Assembly: GCF_963667045.1 (NCBI RefSeq)
Contig: NZ_OY762934.1
Coordinates: forward strand, 2,535,501-2,599,500
DNA from: an uncultured Cohaesibacter sp.
GTDB taxonomy: Bacteria > Pseudomonadota > Alphaproteobacteria > Rhizobiales > Cohaesibacteraceae
DNA length: 64,000 nucleotides
Direction of reading: 5' to 3'
Position numbers and translations under genes: made by a program. Shown piece by piece: positions 52,929 through 62,114 of the stretch (position 1 is the stretch's first letter; every line of letters begins with the position of its first letter). The notes beneath the pieces are model-generated. The model did no database searches. It was not told where the DNA came from and saw only the letters and a program-made list of their open reading frames with translations.

Positions 52929-53490
52929 CGTCGGACAAAAACCCTCTAAGACGTTTTCTTGCCGTCATCATGCGTGTTTTCACTGTTCCTACCGGACAGT
53001 CCAGAATTTCCGCAATCTCTGTATAAAGATAGCCGTTGTAATAGGTCAACTCAACAACAGCACGGAGCTCAGGTGTTAACTGCTGCAGAGCACGGGTCAG
53101 GTCTTTCTTGTTCATGACCGTCTCTGCGACATTCTGGCCGTCATCTATGAGCGTTTCCTCGAGCAGGACATGGCCCTTGTGGCGGCTCAGTTTCTGCCTT
53201 TGTTTAAGCGATAGCCGATAGGCAATGCCGAAGATCCATGAGGACGCCCTTGAACGTCCTTCAAACCGGTTTCCTGTGCGCCATACGACCATCAAGGCTT
53301 CGTTGGCGACTTCTTCTGCGGCCTCAGCACTATCCGTGATACGCCTTGCGAAATGCATCAGTTTCGGAAAAAACTTTCCATGCAATTGTTCAAAGGCCTT
53401 TATGTCGCCATTTGCAACGGCAGCCAAGAGTGCTTCATCAGTTTGTGGTGCCTCTCTGGAAGAGGATTTTGTTGATTTGGGTATGTGCAT
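52894..53490 (-). CDS. ECF-family RNA polymerase sigma factor
   Basis: A 198-residue sigma-70 family ECF factor. Region 2 includes FEQLHGKFFPKLMHFARRIT, AEEVANEALMVVWRTGNRFE and the SRASSWIFGIAYRLSL segment. Region 4 is LPxELRAVVELTYYNGYLYT followed by DCPVGTVKTRMMTARKRL. It heads a minus-strand operon with anti-sigma, S8-like protease and caspase-like genes, directly upstream of the T6SS kinase and structural genes. It probably autoregulates and may activate the T6SS. Confidence 0.88.
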   Translation of the reverse strand: MHIPKSTKSSSREAPQTDEALLAAVANGDIKAFEQLHGKFFPKLMHFARRITDSAEAAEEVANEALMVVWRTGNRFEGRSRASSWIFGIAYRLSLKQRQKLSRHKGHVLLEETLIDDGQNVAETVMNKKDLTRALQQLTPELRAVVELTYYNGYLYTEIAEILDCPVGTVKTRMMTARKRLRGFLSDDAPNYSENEVA

Positions 53491-53493
53491 ACT

Positions 53494-53554
53494 GAAAGTT
53501 CACTTTGCTGTCTTCAATGATAAGTGTCCCCAAGTCTTCGGAAGGTTCACTTCC
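53494..53554. promoter_or_regulatory. Two related dyad sites upstream of the ECF sigma gene
   Basis: GAAAGTTCACTTTG at 53494-53507 and GGAAGGTTCACTTCC at 53540-53554 share an AAG(G)TTCACTT core, and each reads partly as an inverted repeat (AAAGT/ACTTT and GGAAG/CTTCC). They lie immediately before the sigma gene start, 46 bases apart. They could be regulator sites or repeated promoter elements. Confidence 0.4.
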
Positions 53555-54390
53555 TTGCGAAAAATGGATGAAAAACACAGAAGATGAGTTTGAAGAGCAT
53601 TGGGGCTCAGAAGAGCTCAGACGTTAGGGTCCCATGGAAACCCTTGAAAATTCCAAGCATTACCTTTTCAGTGGCATGCTCTCTGTTGTGTTCGTAACTG
53701 TTCATTGTCGTTCCCCTGATCTCTCATTTCGTGATCTTTTTACCGAGAACGCTATGCTTGAGAGTTAGGCGCAAATCCCAGTTTGCAGCCTCGGATATTC
53801 ATGGCCACGCCACATATCCCTAACCAGACAGAGAGGGCTGATCACGTCAGTCCTTCAAAGCCACAAACTTATCAAACATACCGTTGTTTTTTGTTTTTAG
53901 AGTTGCCATTCGCTGGCAGAAATTTGGAAATAAATCAGCATTAATACTGCTACTGATGGCATAGAAGAATAACAGTTGTGTCGTGCCTTGGGAGCCATTA
54001 GGATTTTACAGCCCGTGCAAATATCATTGCCGTTTGTGCAAAGTTGCCCCTGTTGCTTCCGTTCTCGAAAAGAGATCGATCTTACTGGCAGTGTTCGCAA
54101 AATTGCGAAAGCACGACGGCGAATCTTAAAAAAAGACAATAAGATGAAGCTTTTGCCGTCGAGGTAGGAGATAGTGGACGCGGATAAGGCGTTGGATTGA
54201 TCTGGCAGGTAACGCGCATTTTACCATCATTACGATCGCGGCTTCTTGAAAGTGAGTTCTATTTGGTTGTATGTAAAACCACACACAATATTGATGCGCC
54301 ATGGTGGTATATGCACGCAAATGGTGCATTCGATTTTGCATTAGTTTGATGAATGATTGCTGTCAGGGTGGACTTTCTGGAGTAGCTGAG
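53555..54390. other. Intergenic region without a recognised gene
   Basis: More than 800 bases separate the divergent ECF operon and the AraC-type gene. Several short open frames occur, including one of 80 codons at 53897-54139 on the minus strand. None has recognisable composition or homology. The stretch presumably holds promoters for both directions. Confidence 0.5.
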
Positions 54391-55446
54391 ATGGGGGTAG
54401 CTGAAGCGCAGTTACATGAACAATTGCAGGGCAGATCCACTGTCCCGAGTCTGAAATTCTCCACTGAGCGCTTTCAGAAAAGAGAGCAATTTGACGCTTG
54501 GTGTGATTTCACCAAAACAATGTGCGATCTGGAATCTGTCGCTCCCGTGAGCGAAGGATTTGAAGCGAGGGCCAGCTCTTATCATCTGGATAGATTGCTG
54601 CTCACCTCTTTTGAGGTTGCTCCCATGAATTTCACATTCACAAGGGAGATTGTCCGAAAATCCAACTTTGACCATTGGTGTCTGAGCGTTGTCACCAAAG
54701 GGACAGTAGCCTCTCAGAGTGAAACAAGCGATTTCAGGGCAACTCCGGGCAAGGTAGTTCTTCATTCTTATGCAGTTCCATTCAGTGGAGCGTTGGCGGA
54801 TACCAACTACACCGGTCTGTTTTTCAGCCGCGATGATTTCTGGGACATTGCTGATGCACTTGACCAGAATAAGCATCAAGTGCTTGTCGGCCCCTTGTCT
54901 AGTATCGTTGGTGACTTTGTCTTGTCCCTGAATAATAGAGCCGAGAGCTTGTCGTGCAATGAAGCCGTTGCCATCAGCGAGGCATTTGGACATTTGCTTC
55001 GAGCGATGGTCCGCCAGACGCCAGATGCATTTGAAGAGGCGAAAGCACCGATTGCAGCCGCACAATTTGATCGTGCTCGCCGGTATATCGCGAACAATCT
55101 AAAAGCCCCAAACCTCTCGCCTGAAATGGTTTGTGCCGGCTTGGGGATCTCCCGCCGCCAGCTATACTATCTTTTTGAGAGACATGGCGGCGTCGCGAAC
55201 TTCATAAGAAACCGTCGTCTCGCAGCCTGTTACAATGCACTGAAAAGAGACAGCGAGAAGAAACTCATCAGCTCCATCGCCTATGAATTTGGTTTCACAA
55301 ACAGCTCGACCTTCTGTCGGCAGTTTCAATCCCGATATGGTTTCAGCCCGACGGAAGCGCGTTCAGCCTGGCTGAGCCGTCAAAAGACACCCGAGGAGGA
55401 CAAAGGGGTGCTGAGTGATTGGCTTGAGTGGTTGAGTGAGGGATAA
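54391..55446 (+). CDS. AraC-family transcriptional regulator
   Basis: About 351 residues. An N-terminal AraC-binding-like domain (residues ~30-220; FDAWCDFTKTMC, RKSNFDHWCLSVVTKG, TPGKVVLHSY) is followed by a C-terminal double HTH (FDRARRYIANNL, GISRRQLYYLFERHGG, FGFTNSSTFCRQFQSRYGFS). ATG 54391 with GGAG eight bases upstream is preferred; the frame extends upstream to 54301 without homology. It is divergent from the T6SS/ECF region. The ligand and targets are unknown. Confidence 0.82.
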   Translation: MGVAEAQLHEQLQGRSTVPSLKFSTERFQKREQFDAWCDFTKTMCDLESVAPVSEGFEARASSYHLDRLLLTSFEVAPMNFTFTREIVRKSNFDHWCLSVVTKGTVASQSETSDFRATPGKVVLHSYAVPFSGALADTNYTGLFFSRDDFWDIADALDQNKHQVLVGPLSSIVGDFVLSLNNRAESLSCNEAVAISEAFGHLLRAMVRQTPDAFEEAKAPIAAAQFDRARRYIANNLKAPNLSPEMVCAGLGISRRQLYYLFERHGGVANFIRNRRLAACYNALKRDSEKKLISSIAYEFGFTNSSTFCRQFQSRYGFSPTEARSAWLSRQKTPEEDKGVLSDWLEWLSEG

Positions 55447-55466
55447 TTTCCGACGGTATTCTGCAC

Positions 55467-56367
55467 TCAAATCTGCTGCTGTTTCCTATCTGGTGTCTTC
55501 GAAATGGAGAGTCCGGCTTCATGCCAGCAGGAGAGAAAGTGGTCATGTCTCGCTTGAATGCTGTCTGGATGCTGATCTTTCCCCACTTGACAGAAAGGCC
55601 CGCTGTTGATTTTTGAAGTCCACCAAATCAAACCGGGAACAAAGACCAATGGAAGGCCGATAACGAGCATCCATATAAAAGGGGTTTTGACCGACCCCAA
55701 GCGATTGCAAGCCCTCCCAGCCCCACGAGTGCGATCCATCCAGATAGCTTTATGCTGTCTGAGAGACGCAACAGGCTAGCTCTGCGTTTGTTGGTGGGCC
55801 ACTCCTCCGAATTGCTTTGCATTTGCTGGGTGGCACGCCTTCAGCACAATAAGCAATTTAGCAGCAGCAATAGCATCGCTATCTCCAAAATCAGTCCTGC
55901 CATAGCCCAATCGGGTTGAATAAATGAAGCCATCGCAGGCGATACGCCTAAAAATGAGGGATCCGTCTGTTGGTGGACGAAGTCATCTGCGATCGAAAGG
56001 GCAATGAACAAGAACCACAGCAGAGATGATACATAGGTCATTATGCCATTTGGCAAGGTGAAGCGTGACCAAGAGTGCAATCCGGGCGCGGGAATGACGC
56101 GAGCCTGTTGCAGCTTACCTTGGCACCACCTTCTATCTCGTTTGGCATATTCAATGATGTTTTCAGGCCCTTGTTCATGGGATCCGGTGATTGTCTCATC
56201 ATCTTGCACTCTCCATCCGGCTCGAGCCCAAAGGGCTGCCTCTACGTAATCATGGCTCAAGATGTGCCCGCCAAACGACGGGGTTCTACGGAGTGTCGGA
56301 AGCCCACATGACCCAGCAAAGGCATGCACACGGACAATCGCATTATGTCCCCAGTATGCCCTTCTTT
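55467..56367 (-). pseudogene. opgH: Decayed opgH (glucans biosynthesis glucosyltransferase H) fragment
   Basis: On the minus strand the segment from about 56367 to 55841 translates to a central OpgH/MdoH stretch: RAYWGHNAIVRVHAFAGSCG, FGGHILSHDYVEAALWARAG, IIEYAKRDRRWCQGKLQQAR, LPNGIMTYVSSLLWFLFIAL. It begins abruptly, without the N-terminal half and catalytic aspartates, and ends prematurely after a run of leucines. Downstream pieces in two other frames (55628-55822 and 55467-55739) resemble the C-terminal membrane region of OpgH. It is therefore a truncated, frameshifted relic of the osmoregulated periplasmic glucan synthase. Confidence 0.75.
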
Positions 56368-56573
56368 GTTTCCGACGGACGAAGCGGACCTTCGTTGATG
56401 CAGTTATTCTAATTCTAACATTAAGAAATACGCGCTTTTTTGTTGAATGTAGCTGTAGGTAATATCAGCAATGGAGGATGGCATCATGGGATTGGTCGGT
56501 CGTAGCGGTTCAACTTTTTGAGTTGAAACAACAGCTATGCAAACCGCCCGCTCCGATGTGTCAATTTTGGGTT

Positions 56574-56602
56574 TTGACTGTTCTGTTGTCTGATACTGTA
56601 TA
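56574..56602 (+). promoter_or_regulatory. Candidate sigma-70 promoter of the tct operon
   Basis: TTGACT (56574-56579) and TGTATA (56597-56602) are spaced by 17 bases, 47 bases before the tctC start. A strong GGAGG ribosome site (56638-56642) follows. Confidence 0.5.
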
Positions 56603-56648
56603 CGGGTGTCAGTCTTGCCGCAGAGCAGTTCCCTAGTGGAGGAAAAAT

Positions 56649-57602
56649 ATGAAAATCACACGTCGTTTTGGTCTTGCGCTTGCGGCAGGTATGCTGCTCA
56701 CACCGTTTGTCGCTCAGGCTGCGGATAATTATCCAAACCATGCGGTCAAAATCATCATTCCCTATGGCGCTGGCGGTACGACCGACACATCGGCACGGCA
56801 GCTTGCCTCGCAGGCCGAAAAGCTGCTCGGCCAGCCGATCGTTGTTGAAAACATGCCTGGTGGCAGCGGTGCAAACGCCATGCGCGCAGTCGCGGCGGCT
56901 GATGCTGATGGGTACACACTGATTGCTGCGACCTCATCGCCCTCCTTTGTAACACCGGCTCTGCGCCCGGTCGGTTACGACCCACTCAAGGATTTTGAGC
57001 CTGTTCTCAACTATTCCGGCCCCTATCATGGTGTGCTTGTGAAGGCGGATTCGCCCTACAAGACATTTGAGGAAATGATTAAGGCGGCAAAATCCGGCAC
57101 AAGCCTGAGCTTCGGCACGGCAGGTGCGCTTGGTGGTGCTCATCTGGCATTCACCTCCGTTGCCAAACAGTCGGGTGCCGCCTTGCAACATGTGCCTTTC
57201 AATGGCGCCTCGGCAGCCACCGCAGCGGTTCTCGGCGGCCATGTCGACGTGGCGCTTGTTCCAGCCTATCGTGATCTCGTTCAGGCCGGGCAGCTCCGCC
57301 TGCTTGGTGTACTTGATGGCTCACGAGATCCCGAATTTCCCGATGCGCCGACCTTGAAAGACCTTGGCTATAAAGCCGAGTTCCCGTCGATTGTCGGCAT
57401 TCTGGCCCCTGCAGGAACCGACCCTGCGATCATCAGCAAGCTGGAAACGATTTTCACGAAAGCTGCAAGCTCCGATGAATTCAAGAATTTCATGACCAAG
57501 CTCGGCCAACCGGTCCGTATCATGTCGGGCGAAGAGCTGAAAAAGACAATTTCGGAGAATTTCCTTGCCTATCAGGAAATTGCCAAGGAAATCAGCAAGT
57601 AA
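56649..57602 (+). CDS. tctC: Tripartite tricarboxylate transporter substrate-binding protein (TctC/Bug)
   Basis: A 317-residue Bug-family periplasmic receptor. The signal peptide ends at AQAA (residue ~24). The family motifs are PNHAVKIIIPYGAGGTTDTS, LLGQPIVVENMPGGSGANAM and SFGTAGALGGAHL. It captures a carboxylate for the TctB/TctA permease encoded next. GGAGG six bases before the ATG and a candidate promoter upstream mark it as the first gene of a five-gene operon. Confidence 0.93.
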   Translation: MKITRRFGLALAAGMLLTPFVAQAADNYPNHAVKIIIPYGAGGTTDTSARQLASQAEKLLGQPIVVENMPGGSGANAMRAVAAADADGYTLIAATSSPSFVTPALRPVGYDPLKDFEPVLNYSGPYHGVLVKADSPYKTFEEMIKAAKSGTSLSFGTAGALGGAHLAFTSVAKQSGAALQHVPFNGASAATAAVLGGHVDVALVPAYRDLVQAGQLRLLGVLDGSRDPEFPDAPTLKDLGYKAEFPSIVGILAPAGTDPAIISKLETIFTKAASSDEFKNFMTKLGQPVRIMSGEELKKTISENFLAYQEIAKEISK

Positions 57603-57606
57603 GTGA

Positions 57607-58071
57607 ATGGCGATGACCTCAGAAACAAAGCACTTTCAACTGACCATGCCAGCGCTGACCAGCATTCTATTGCTGGTCAGTTCGCTGGTCGGAATCTGGA
57701 TCGCGGATTCTGAAATTCAGATCTTTAGCTTTGGCGATCAGTGGCCGGATGCACGCACCGTTCCTGTGGCCGTGCTCTGGCTGCTGGCGGCCGTTTCAGC
57801 GTTGAGGCTGATCCTGAATGTCGGGAAACAGACGATCGCGATGGGGCCTGCCCGTCGTCATGGGCAGGTGTTTATTGTGCTGCTGGCAGCGGTCATTGCG
57901 CTTTGGTCGATGCCGCGGTTTGGTTTCCTTCCTGGCGCCATCTTCTTGGGCATTATTGCCACGCTGGCGCTGGGTGAGCGGCGGCCGCTGCTTGTCTTGG
58001 GGCTGCCTTTGGCTATCGCCGTTGCCGTCTATTATGGCGGACGTTACGGGATTGGCGTTCCCCTTCCTTGA
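57607..58071 (+). CDS. tctB: Tripartite tricarboxylate transporter small membrane subunit TctB
   Basis: A 154-residue membrane protein with four predicted spans. Its fixed place between tctC and tctA and its family-like profile (LPGAIFLGIIATLALGERRP) identify it as TctB. It begins four bases after the tctC stop. Confidence 0.9.
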   Translation: MAMTSETKHFQLTMPALTSILLLVSSLVGIWIADSEIQIFSFGDQWPDARTVPVAVLWLLAAVSALRLILNVGKQTIAMGPARRHGQVFIVLLAAVIALWSMPRFGFLPGAIFLGIIATLALGERRPLLVLGLPLAIAVAVYYGGRYGIGVPLP

Positions 58072-58106
58072 TGAATTGACACCGTTTTAGTTTGAGGACT
58101 TCCGCA

Positions 58107-59594
58107 GTGCTTTGGGATGCATTTCTTCAATTGCTGGATCTCTGGATTGTGGCTGCGGCCCTGATCGGTATTACGACCGGCGTAATTATTGGTGCCATTC
58201 CTGGGCTGGGCCCGACAATGGCCATTGCATTGCTCATTCCGGTGACATTTGCAATGCAACCCGTTCCAGCCATGATATTGCTTCTTGGTGTTTATCAGGG
58301 GGCAATTTTTGGCGGATCGATTTCCGCAGTCCTCCTTAATGTGCCCGGCACTCCATCCTCGGCGGCGACGGCGCTGGATGGTTTTCCCATGGCGCAGCGC
58401 GGGGAAGGTGGACGGGCCCTGCGGATAGCGCTTTTTGCCAGTGTTTTCGGCAATATCTTCAGTTGCCTTGTTCTCATGGCACTTGCCGAACCTTTGGCGC
58501 GGCTGGCGCTTGATTTCGGACCGGCCGAAATGGCAGTGTTGATGCTGTTTGCACTTTTGGTGATTGTGCTTTTTGGCGGCGGTTCCCGGCTTGATGCGTT
58601 GATCATGGTGTTGGTTGGTGTTTGCGCGGGCATTGTCGGGCTTGACCCGATCAGTGGTACACCGCGTTTCACGTTCAATTCCTTCGCCATGGAATCCGGC
58701 TTCCAGCTCATTCCGGTCCTGATTGGCCTTTTTGCAATGTCGGAAGTGTTTCTGCAGGTGTTCAACAGAACACCGGAAGTCAGCGCCGATGACATGCCGG
58801 AGCTGCGCTCCTCCCATGTGTCCTTTGCTGAAATGTGGCGCATGCGCCTGACACTCCTCTATTCCTCGGTGATCGGCACCTTTGTTGGCATTCTGCCGGG
58901 CATCGGCTCCACCGTCCCTGCCTTCATGAGCTACAGTCTTGCGCGCTCACGTTCCAAAGAGCCGGAAACCTTCGGCAAAGGCGCAGTTGAAGGCATAGCC
59001 GCACCCGAGTCTGCCAACAATGCCGTGACGGGCGGAGCACTGGTTCCCACGCTGGCGCTTGGTATTCCCGGCGACGCGGTCACGGCTGTCATTCTTGGCG
59101 CATTCATGCTGCATGGTCTGGCGCCCGGTCCGTTTCTCTTTGAAAAAAACGGGCTTGAAGTTTACGCCATTTTTGAAGCGCTGCTGTTTTCGTCCATACC
59201 GACTGTTATCCTTGGTCTTCTTCTTTTCCGAGCGGCCATTCACGTCACGCGCGTTCAGCCACGGCACCTACTGCCAGCAATTGCCATCCTGGCACTGTTT
59301 GGCGCTTTCTCGGTGAACAACAGCCTGTTTGATGTTTGGGTCATGTTGGGGGCCGGCTTTTTCGGCTTTCTCTTCCGGCGCAGCGGCTTTCCGCTTCCGC
59401 CACTGCTTATCGGCCTCATTCTCGGACAGCCCTTTGAGCAGAGCGTGCGTCAGGCCTTGCTGACAAGTGGTGGAAAGTTCGGAATTTTTGCTGGGTCTCC
59501 CATCACGCTCATTTTGCTGGTGTTGATTGTGACTTCGATCACAACCAGCATCTTCGTATATTACAGAAGCAAGAGGTCCGGTCGCGATGGCTAA
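58107..59594 (+). CDS. tctA: Tripartite tricarboxylate transporter large permease TctA
   Basis: About 495 residues and roughly a dozen membrane spans. The family hallmarks are IIGAIPGLGPTMAIALLIP, GVYQGAIFGGSISAVLLN, PGTPSSAATALDGFPMA and GIAAPESANNAVTGGALVP. GTG 58107 has GAGGA ten bases upstream and is preferred; an in-frame TTG at 58092 is the alternative. Its stop overlaps the start of the amidohydrolase by eight bases. Confidence 0.93.
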   Translation: MLWDAFLQLLDLWIVAAALIGITTGVIIGAIPGLGPTMAIALLIPVTFAMQPVPAMILLLGVYQGAIFGGSISAVLLNVPGTPSSAATALDGFPMAQRGEGGRALRIALFASVFGNIFSCLVLMALAEPLARLALDFGPAEMAVLMLFALLVIVLFGGGSRLDALIMVLVGVCAGIVGLDPISGTPRFTFNSFAMESGFQLIPVLIGLFAMSEVFLQVFNRTPEVSADDMPELRSSHVSFAEMWRMRLTLLYSSVIGTFVGILPGIGSTVPAFMSYSLARSRSKEPETFGKGAVEGIAAPESANNAVTGGALVPTLALGIPGDAVTAVILGAFMLHGLAPGPFLFEKNGLEVYAIFEALLFSSIPTVILGLLLFRAAIHVTRVQPRHLLPAIAILALFGAFSVNNSLFDVWVMLGAGFFGFLFRRSGFPLPPLLIGLILGQPFEQSVRQALLTSGGKFGIFAGSPITLILLVLIVTSITTSIFVYYRSKRSGRDG

Positions 59595-60390
59595 TCTTTC
59601 CAATCCCGGCATGGTCTGCGATTGCCACATCCATTCCTTCTCCAAACGGCCAGCAAAGGCCAGCGGTGCCTATGCACCCCCGCTTATGGACATTGCGGAT
59701 TATGCTCAGGAGGCGGCTCCGTTCGGCATCAAGCGCGCTGTTATCATTCAGGCGTCAATCGATGGAACCGACAATTCGCGCCTGGTTGAAACACTCTCGC
59801 AGTCAGTGGGGCTCACCTTGCGCGGTGTTGCTGCGATCAACCCGGAAACGGCTGATCTGCAAGCGCTGCATGCAGCTGGAGTGCGGGCCATTAGAATTCA
59901 GGATCGCGCACGGTTGGGCGGCAGCGACCTGCACACGTTGCCCGCTCTTGGTGAAGTCGCCGCTGGCGTCGGCTGGCACATCGAGTTGAACACCGAGCCA
60001 CGGAGTTTCGATGACATCGCGTCGCTTATGCCGAAGCTTCCGAAAGAGGTTTCATTGGTGTTGGACCATATTGCCCATGTCGACCCTGAGGTGCCGGGAG
60101 ATTTGCAAAAGCTGCGCCGTCTGATGGATACGGGCCGCGTCTGGGTCAAGCTTTCACCCACCCGTGTCAGCCGTCAGATCGGACAGTATGACGATCTGGA
60201 CGCTTTGGTCGCAAACATTGCGCAAGGCTACCCGGACCAATGCATTTGGGGCAGCGACTGGCCGCATGTGATGACGAAGCCGCCGCTTCCACAAATCCCC
60301 CCTATGCTGAAACTGCTGCAGAGGGTTCTGTCTACCGAGCAATATCTCGCCTGCACCTGGAAAAACCCCGAGAAACTCTACTGCTTCTAG
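59587..60390 (+). CDS. Amidohydrolase-2 family hydrolase (LigI-like lactonase)
   Basis: A 267-residue TIM-barrel metal-dependent hydrolase of the amidohydrolase_2 family. It has the N-terminal metal motif CDCHIHSF, VLDHIAHVDP with the catalytic histidine, and CIWGSDWPHVM with the catalytic aspartate. Members include 2-pyrone-4,6-dicarboxylate hydrolase and other lactonases. Translation is coupled to tctA (ATGGCTAA overlap), so it probably hydrolyses the imported carboxylate or its lactone. Confidence 0.88.
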   Translation: MANLSNPGMVCDCHIHSFSKRPAKASGAYAPPLMDIADYAQEAAPFGIKRAVIIQASIDGTDNSRLVETLSQSVGLTLRGVAAINPETADLQALHAAGVRAIRIQDRARLGGSDLHTLPALGEVAAGVGWHIELNTEPRSFDDIASLMPKLPKEVSLVLDHIAHVDPEVPGDLQKLRRLMDTGRVWVKLSPTRVSRQIGQYDDLDALVANIAQGYPDQCIWGSDWPHVMTKPPLPQIPPMLKLLQRVLSTEQYLACTWKNPEKLYCF

Positions 60391-60402
60391 GGAGCCGACT
60401 GT

Positions 60403-61536
60403 ATGATTTTGAATCTGGATGACTTCGAAGTCGCTGCACGTCGGAAGCTTCCGCGCCCGCTCTTTGGATATATTGCGGGCGCTGCGGAAACCTCTTCTGC
60501 CTATGCGGATAACCGCGCTGTTTTCTCTGAAATACGACTGATCCCCAATGTTTTGCGAGGCGTTGAAGGCCGCACGATCACGCGTCCCCTTTTCGATAGG
60601 CTATATGATGCCCCATTCGGCATCGCGCCCATGGGCATTTCTTCGCTCATGGCATTGGATGGTGATGTCGTGCTGGCACGTGCTGCGAAAGATGCTGGCA
60701 TACCGTTTATCTTGAGCGGCTCCTCGCTCACCCCTTTGGAGCGTGTGCTGGAAAGCAATCCGGATACCTGGTTTCAAGCCTATTTGCCGGGTGAGGAAGA
60801 CCGTATTCGCGCCTTGGTGCAGCGCGTTGACCGTGCTGGCTACAAAACACTTGTTTTGACCGCTGACACAGCGGTTCTGGCGAACCGCGAGAATAATCTG
60901 CGCGCCGGTTTTTCAACGCCGCTAAGGATTACGCCACGTTTGATCTTCGATTTTGCGCTCAAACCACGATGGGTTTTCGGAACCTTTCTAAGAAGTCTTG
61001 TAGAGCGTGGGATGCCGCATTTCGAGAATTCTTTTGCCGAACGCGGTGTGCCGATCGTCTCCAAAAATGTGGTCCGTGATTTTGGTCGTAAAGATCATCT
61101 GAATTGGGAGCATGTGCGCCTGATCCGCGATATCTGGAAAGGCAGGCTGGTCTTGAAAGGCCTGCTTGCGCATACGGATGTGGCGCGTGCCCGCGCATAT
61201 GGTTGCGATGGCGTGATCCTGTCCAATCATGGCGGACGGCAGCTCGATTGCGCCATCAGCGGCGTGCGAGCGTTGAAGGCCGCGCGACAGGAAGCTGGTG
61301 ACATGATACTCGGTGTGGATGGTGGCATTCGCCGTGGTACCGATGTTTTGAAAGCTGTAGCGCTTGGCGCTGATTTTGTCTTTGTGGGGCGGCCTATGCT
61401 GTATGCTGCAGCTGTTGGTGGGCAGCCGATGGTTGAACGGGCGATCAAGATCCTGAAAAAGGAGTTGCATCAGGATCTTGGCCTTGTCGGCCTGCGTGGG
61501 CTTGATGAGGTGGGTGAAACGATACTTGATCGTTAA
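60403..61536 (+). CDS. FMN-dependent alpha-hydroxy-acid dehydrogenase/oxidase
   Basis: A 377-residue enzyme of the lactate dehydrogenase (LldD)/glycolate oxidase family. FMN and substrate motifs are visible: APFGIAPMGISSL, TLVLTADTAVLANREN, the catalytic VILSNHGGRQLD and ILGVDGGIRRGTDVLKAVAL. It oxidises a 2-hydroxy acid to the 2-oxo acid and passes electrons to the respiratory chain or oxygen. It is the last gene of the tct operon, so the transported compound or its hydrolysis product is likely a 2-hydroxy acid. Confidence 0.9.
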   Translation: MILNLDDFEVAARRKLPRPLFGYIAGAAETSSAYADNRAVFSEIRLIPNVLRGVEGRTITRPLFDRLYDAPFGIAPMGISSLMALDGDVVLARAAKDAGIPFILSGSSLTPLERVLESNPDTWFQAYLPGEEDRIRALVQRVDRAGYKTLVLTADTAVLANRENNLRAGFSTPLRITPRLIFDFALKPRWVFGTFLRSLVERGMPHFENSFAERGVPIVSKNVVRDFGRKDHLNWEHVRLIRDIWKGRLVLKGLLAHTDVARARAYGCDGVILSNHGGRQLDCAISGVRALKAARQEAGDMILGVDGGIRRGTDVLKAVALGADFVFVGRPMLYAAAVGGQPMVERAIKILKKELHQDLGLVGLRGLDEVGETILDR

Positions 61537-61580
61537 GGCGCTCTGATGATGCGGCCCAAACAGCCCATTCGCCTTCAACC

Positions 61581-62075
61581 TTGGGCGCAAACATCAGAAT
61601 ACGTGGGCGTGATCAGCCCCATTTGAATGGTAAAGACGCATTCACCGGTGATGTCTGGACCATCCCATCAGACCGAATTAAAGGACGAGAAGGAAAGGTA
61701 AAGGACTTTCGCGTCCCTCTCTCTGTTCAGGCTCAGGAAGAAGTTGCAGCTTGGATCGGAGAAACCGATGAAGAGTTCCTTATCTCCAGCACTACGGGTA
61801 ATCCCATAACTGATCGATCCATTGAGAAGGCATTGGACGAGGTTGAAGAGCGTGGCAGGCCGCATGGTTTCAGATCGTCATTCAGGACATGGGTGCAAGA
61901 CACGGAAGCCGCCTTTTATGACGTCACAGAAACGGCCCTCAACTACACAGTTGGCAACAAAGTCGAGCGTAGCTATGCGAGATCAGACCTTCTCGATCAA
62001 CGCCGTATCCTGATGCAAAAGTGGGCAGACTTTGTGACTGGGGTTGAAGCGAAAGTCGTGCGCCTCATTGGGTAG
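61581..62075 (+). pseudogene. C-terminal relic of a tyrosine recombinase (integrase)
   Basis: Only the catalytic C-terminal part of a phage/P4-type integrase is present, starting around WTIPSDRIKGREGKVKDFRV and including the HGFRSSFRTWVQD box (H-x-x-R) and ERSYARSDLLDQRRILMQKW. The N-terminal DNA-binding half and the first catalytic arginine region are absent. The second conserved histidine position reads LNYTVGN. The listed start is only the first in-frame codon. It is an inactive trace of an island, located just after the tct operon. No tRNA gene is seen beside it. Confidence 0.75.
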
Positions 62076-62114
62076 CGGAACATTGCAGTTCAACGCCAGC
62101 CCCGATGGACACAG

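Noticed and set aside
53897-54139. 80-codon minus-strand frame in the large intergenic region
   Set aside because: No ribosome site, family or operon context; composition looks random.
61537-61640. tRNA attachment site next to the integrase relic
   Set aside because: No cloverleaf-forming sequence or CCA-end pattern could be recognised.
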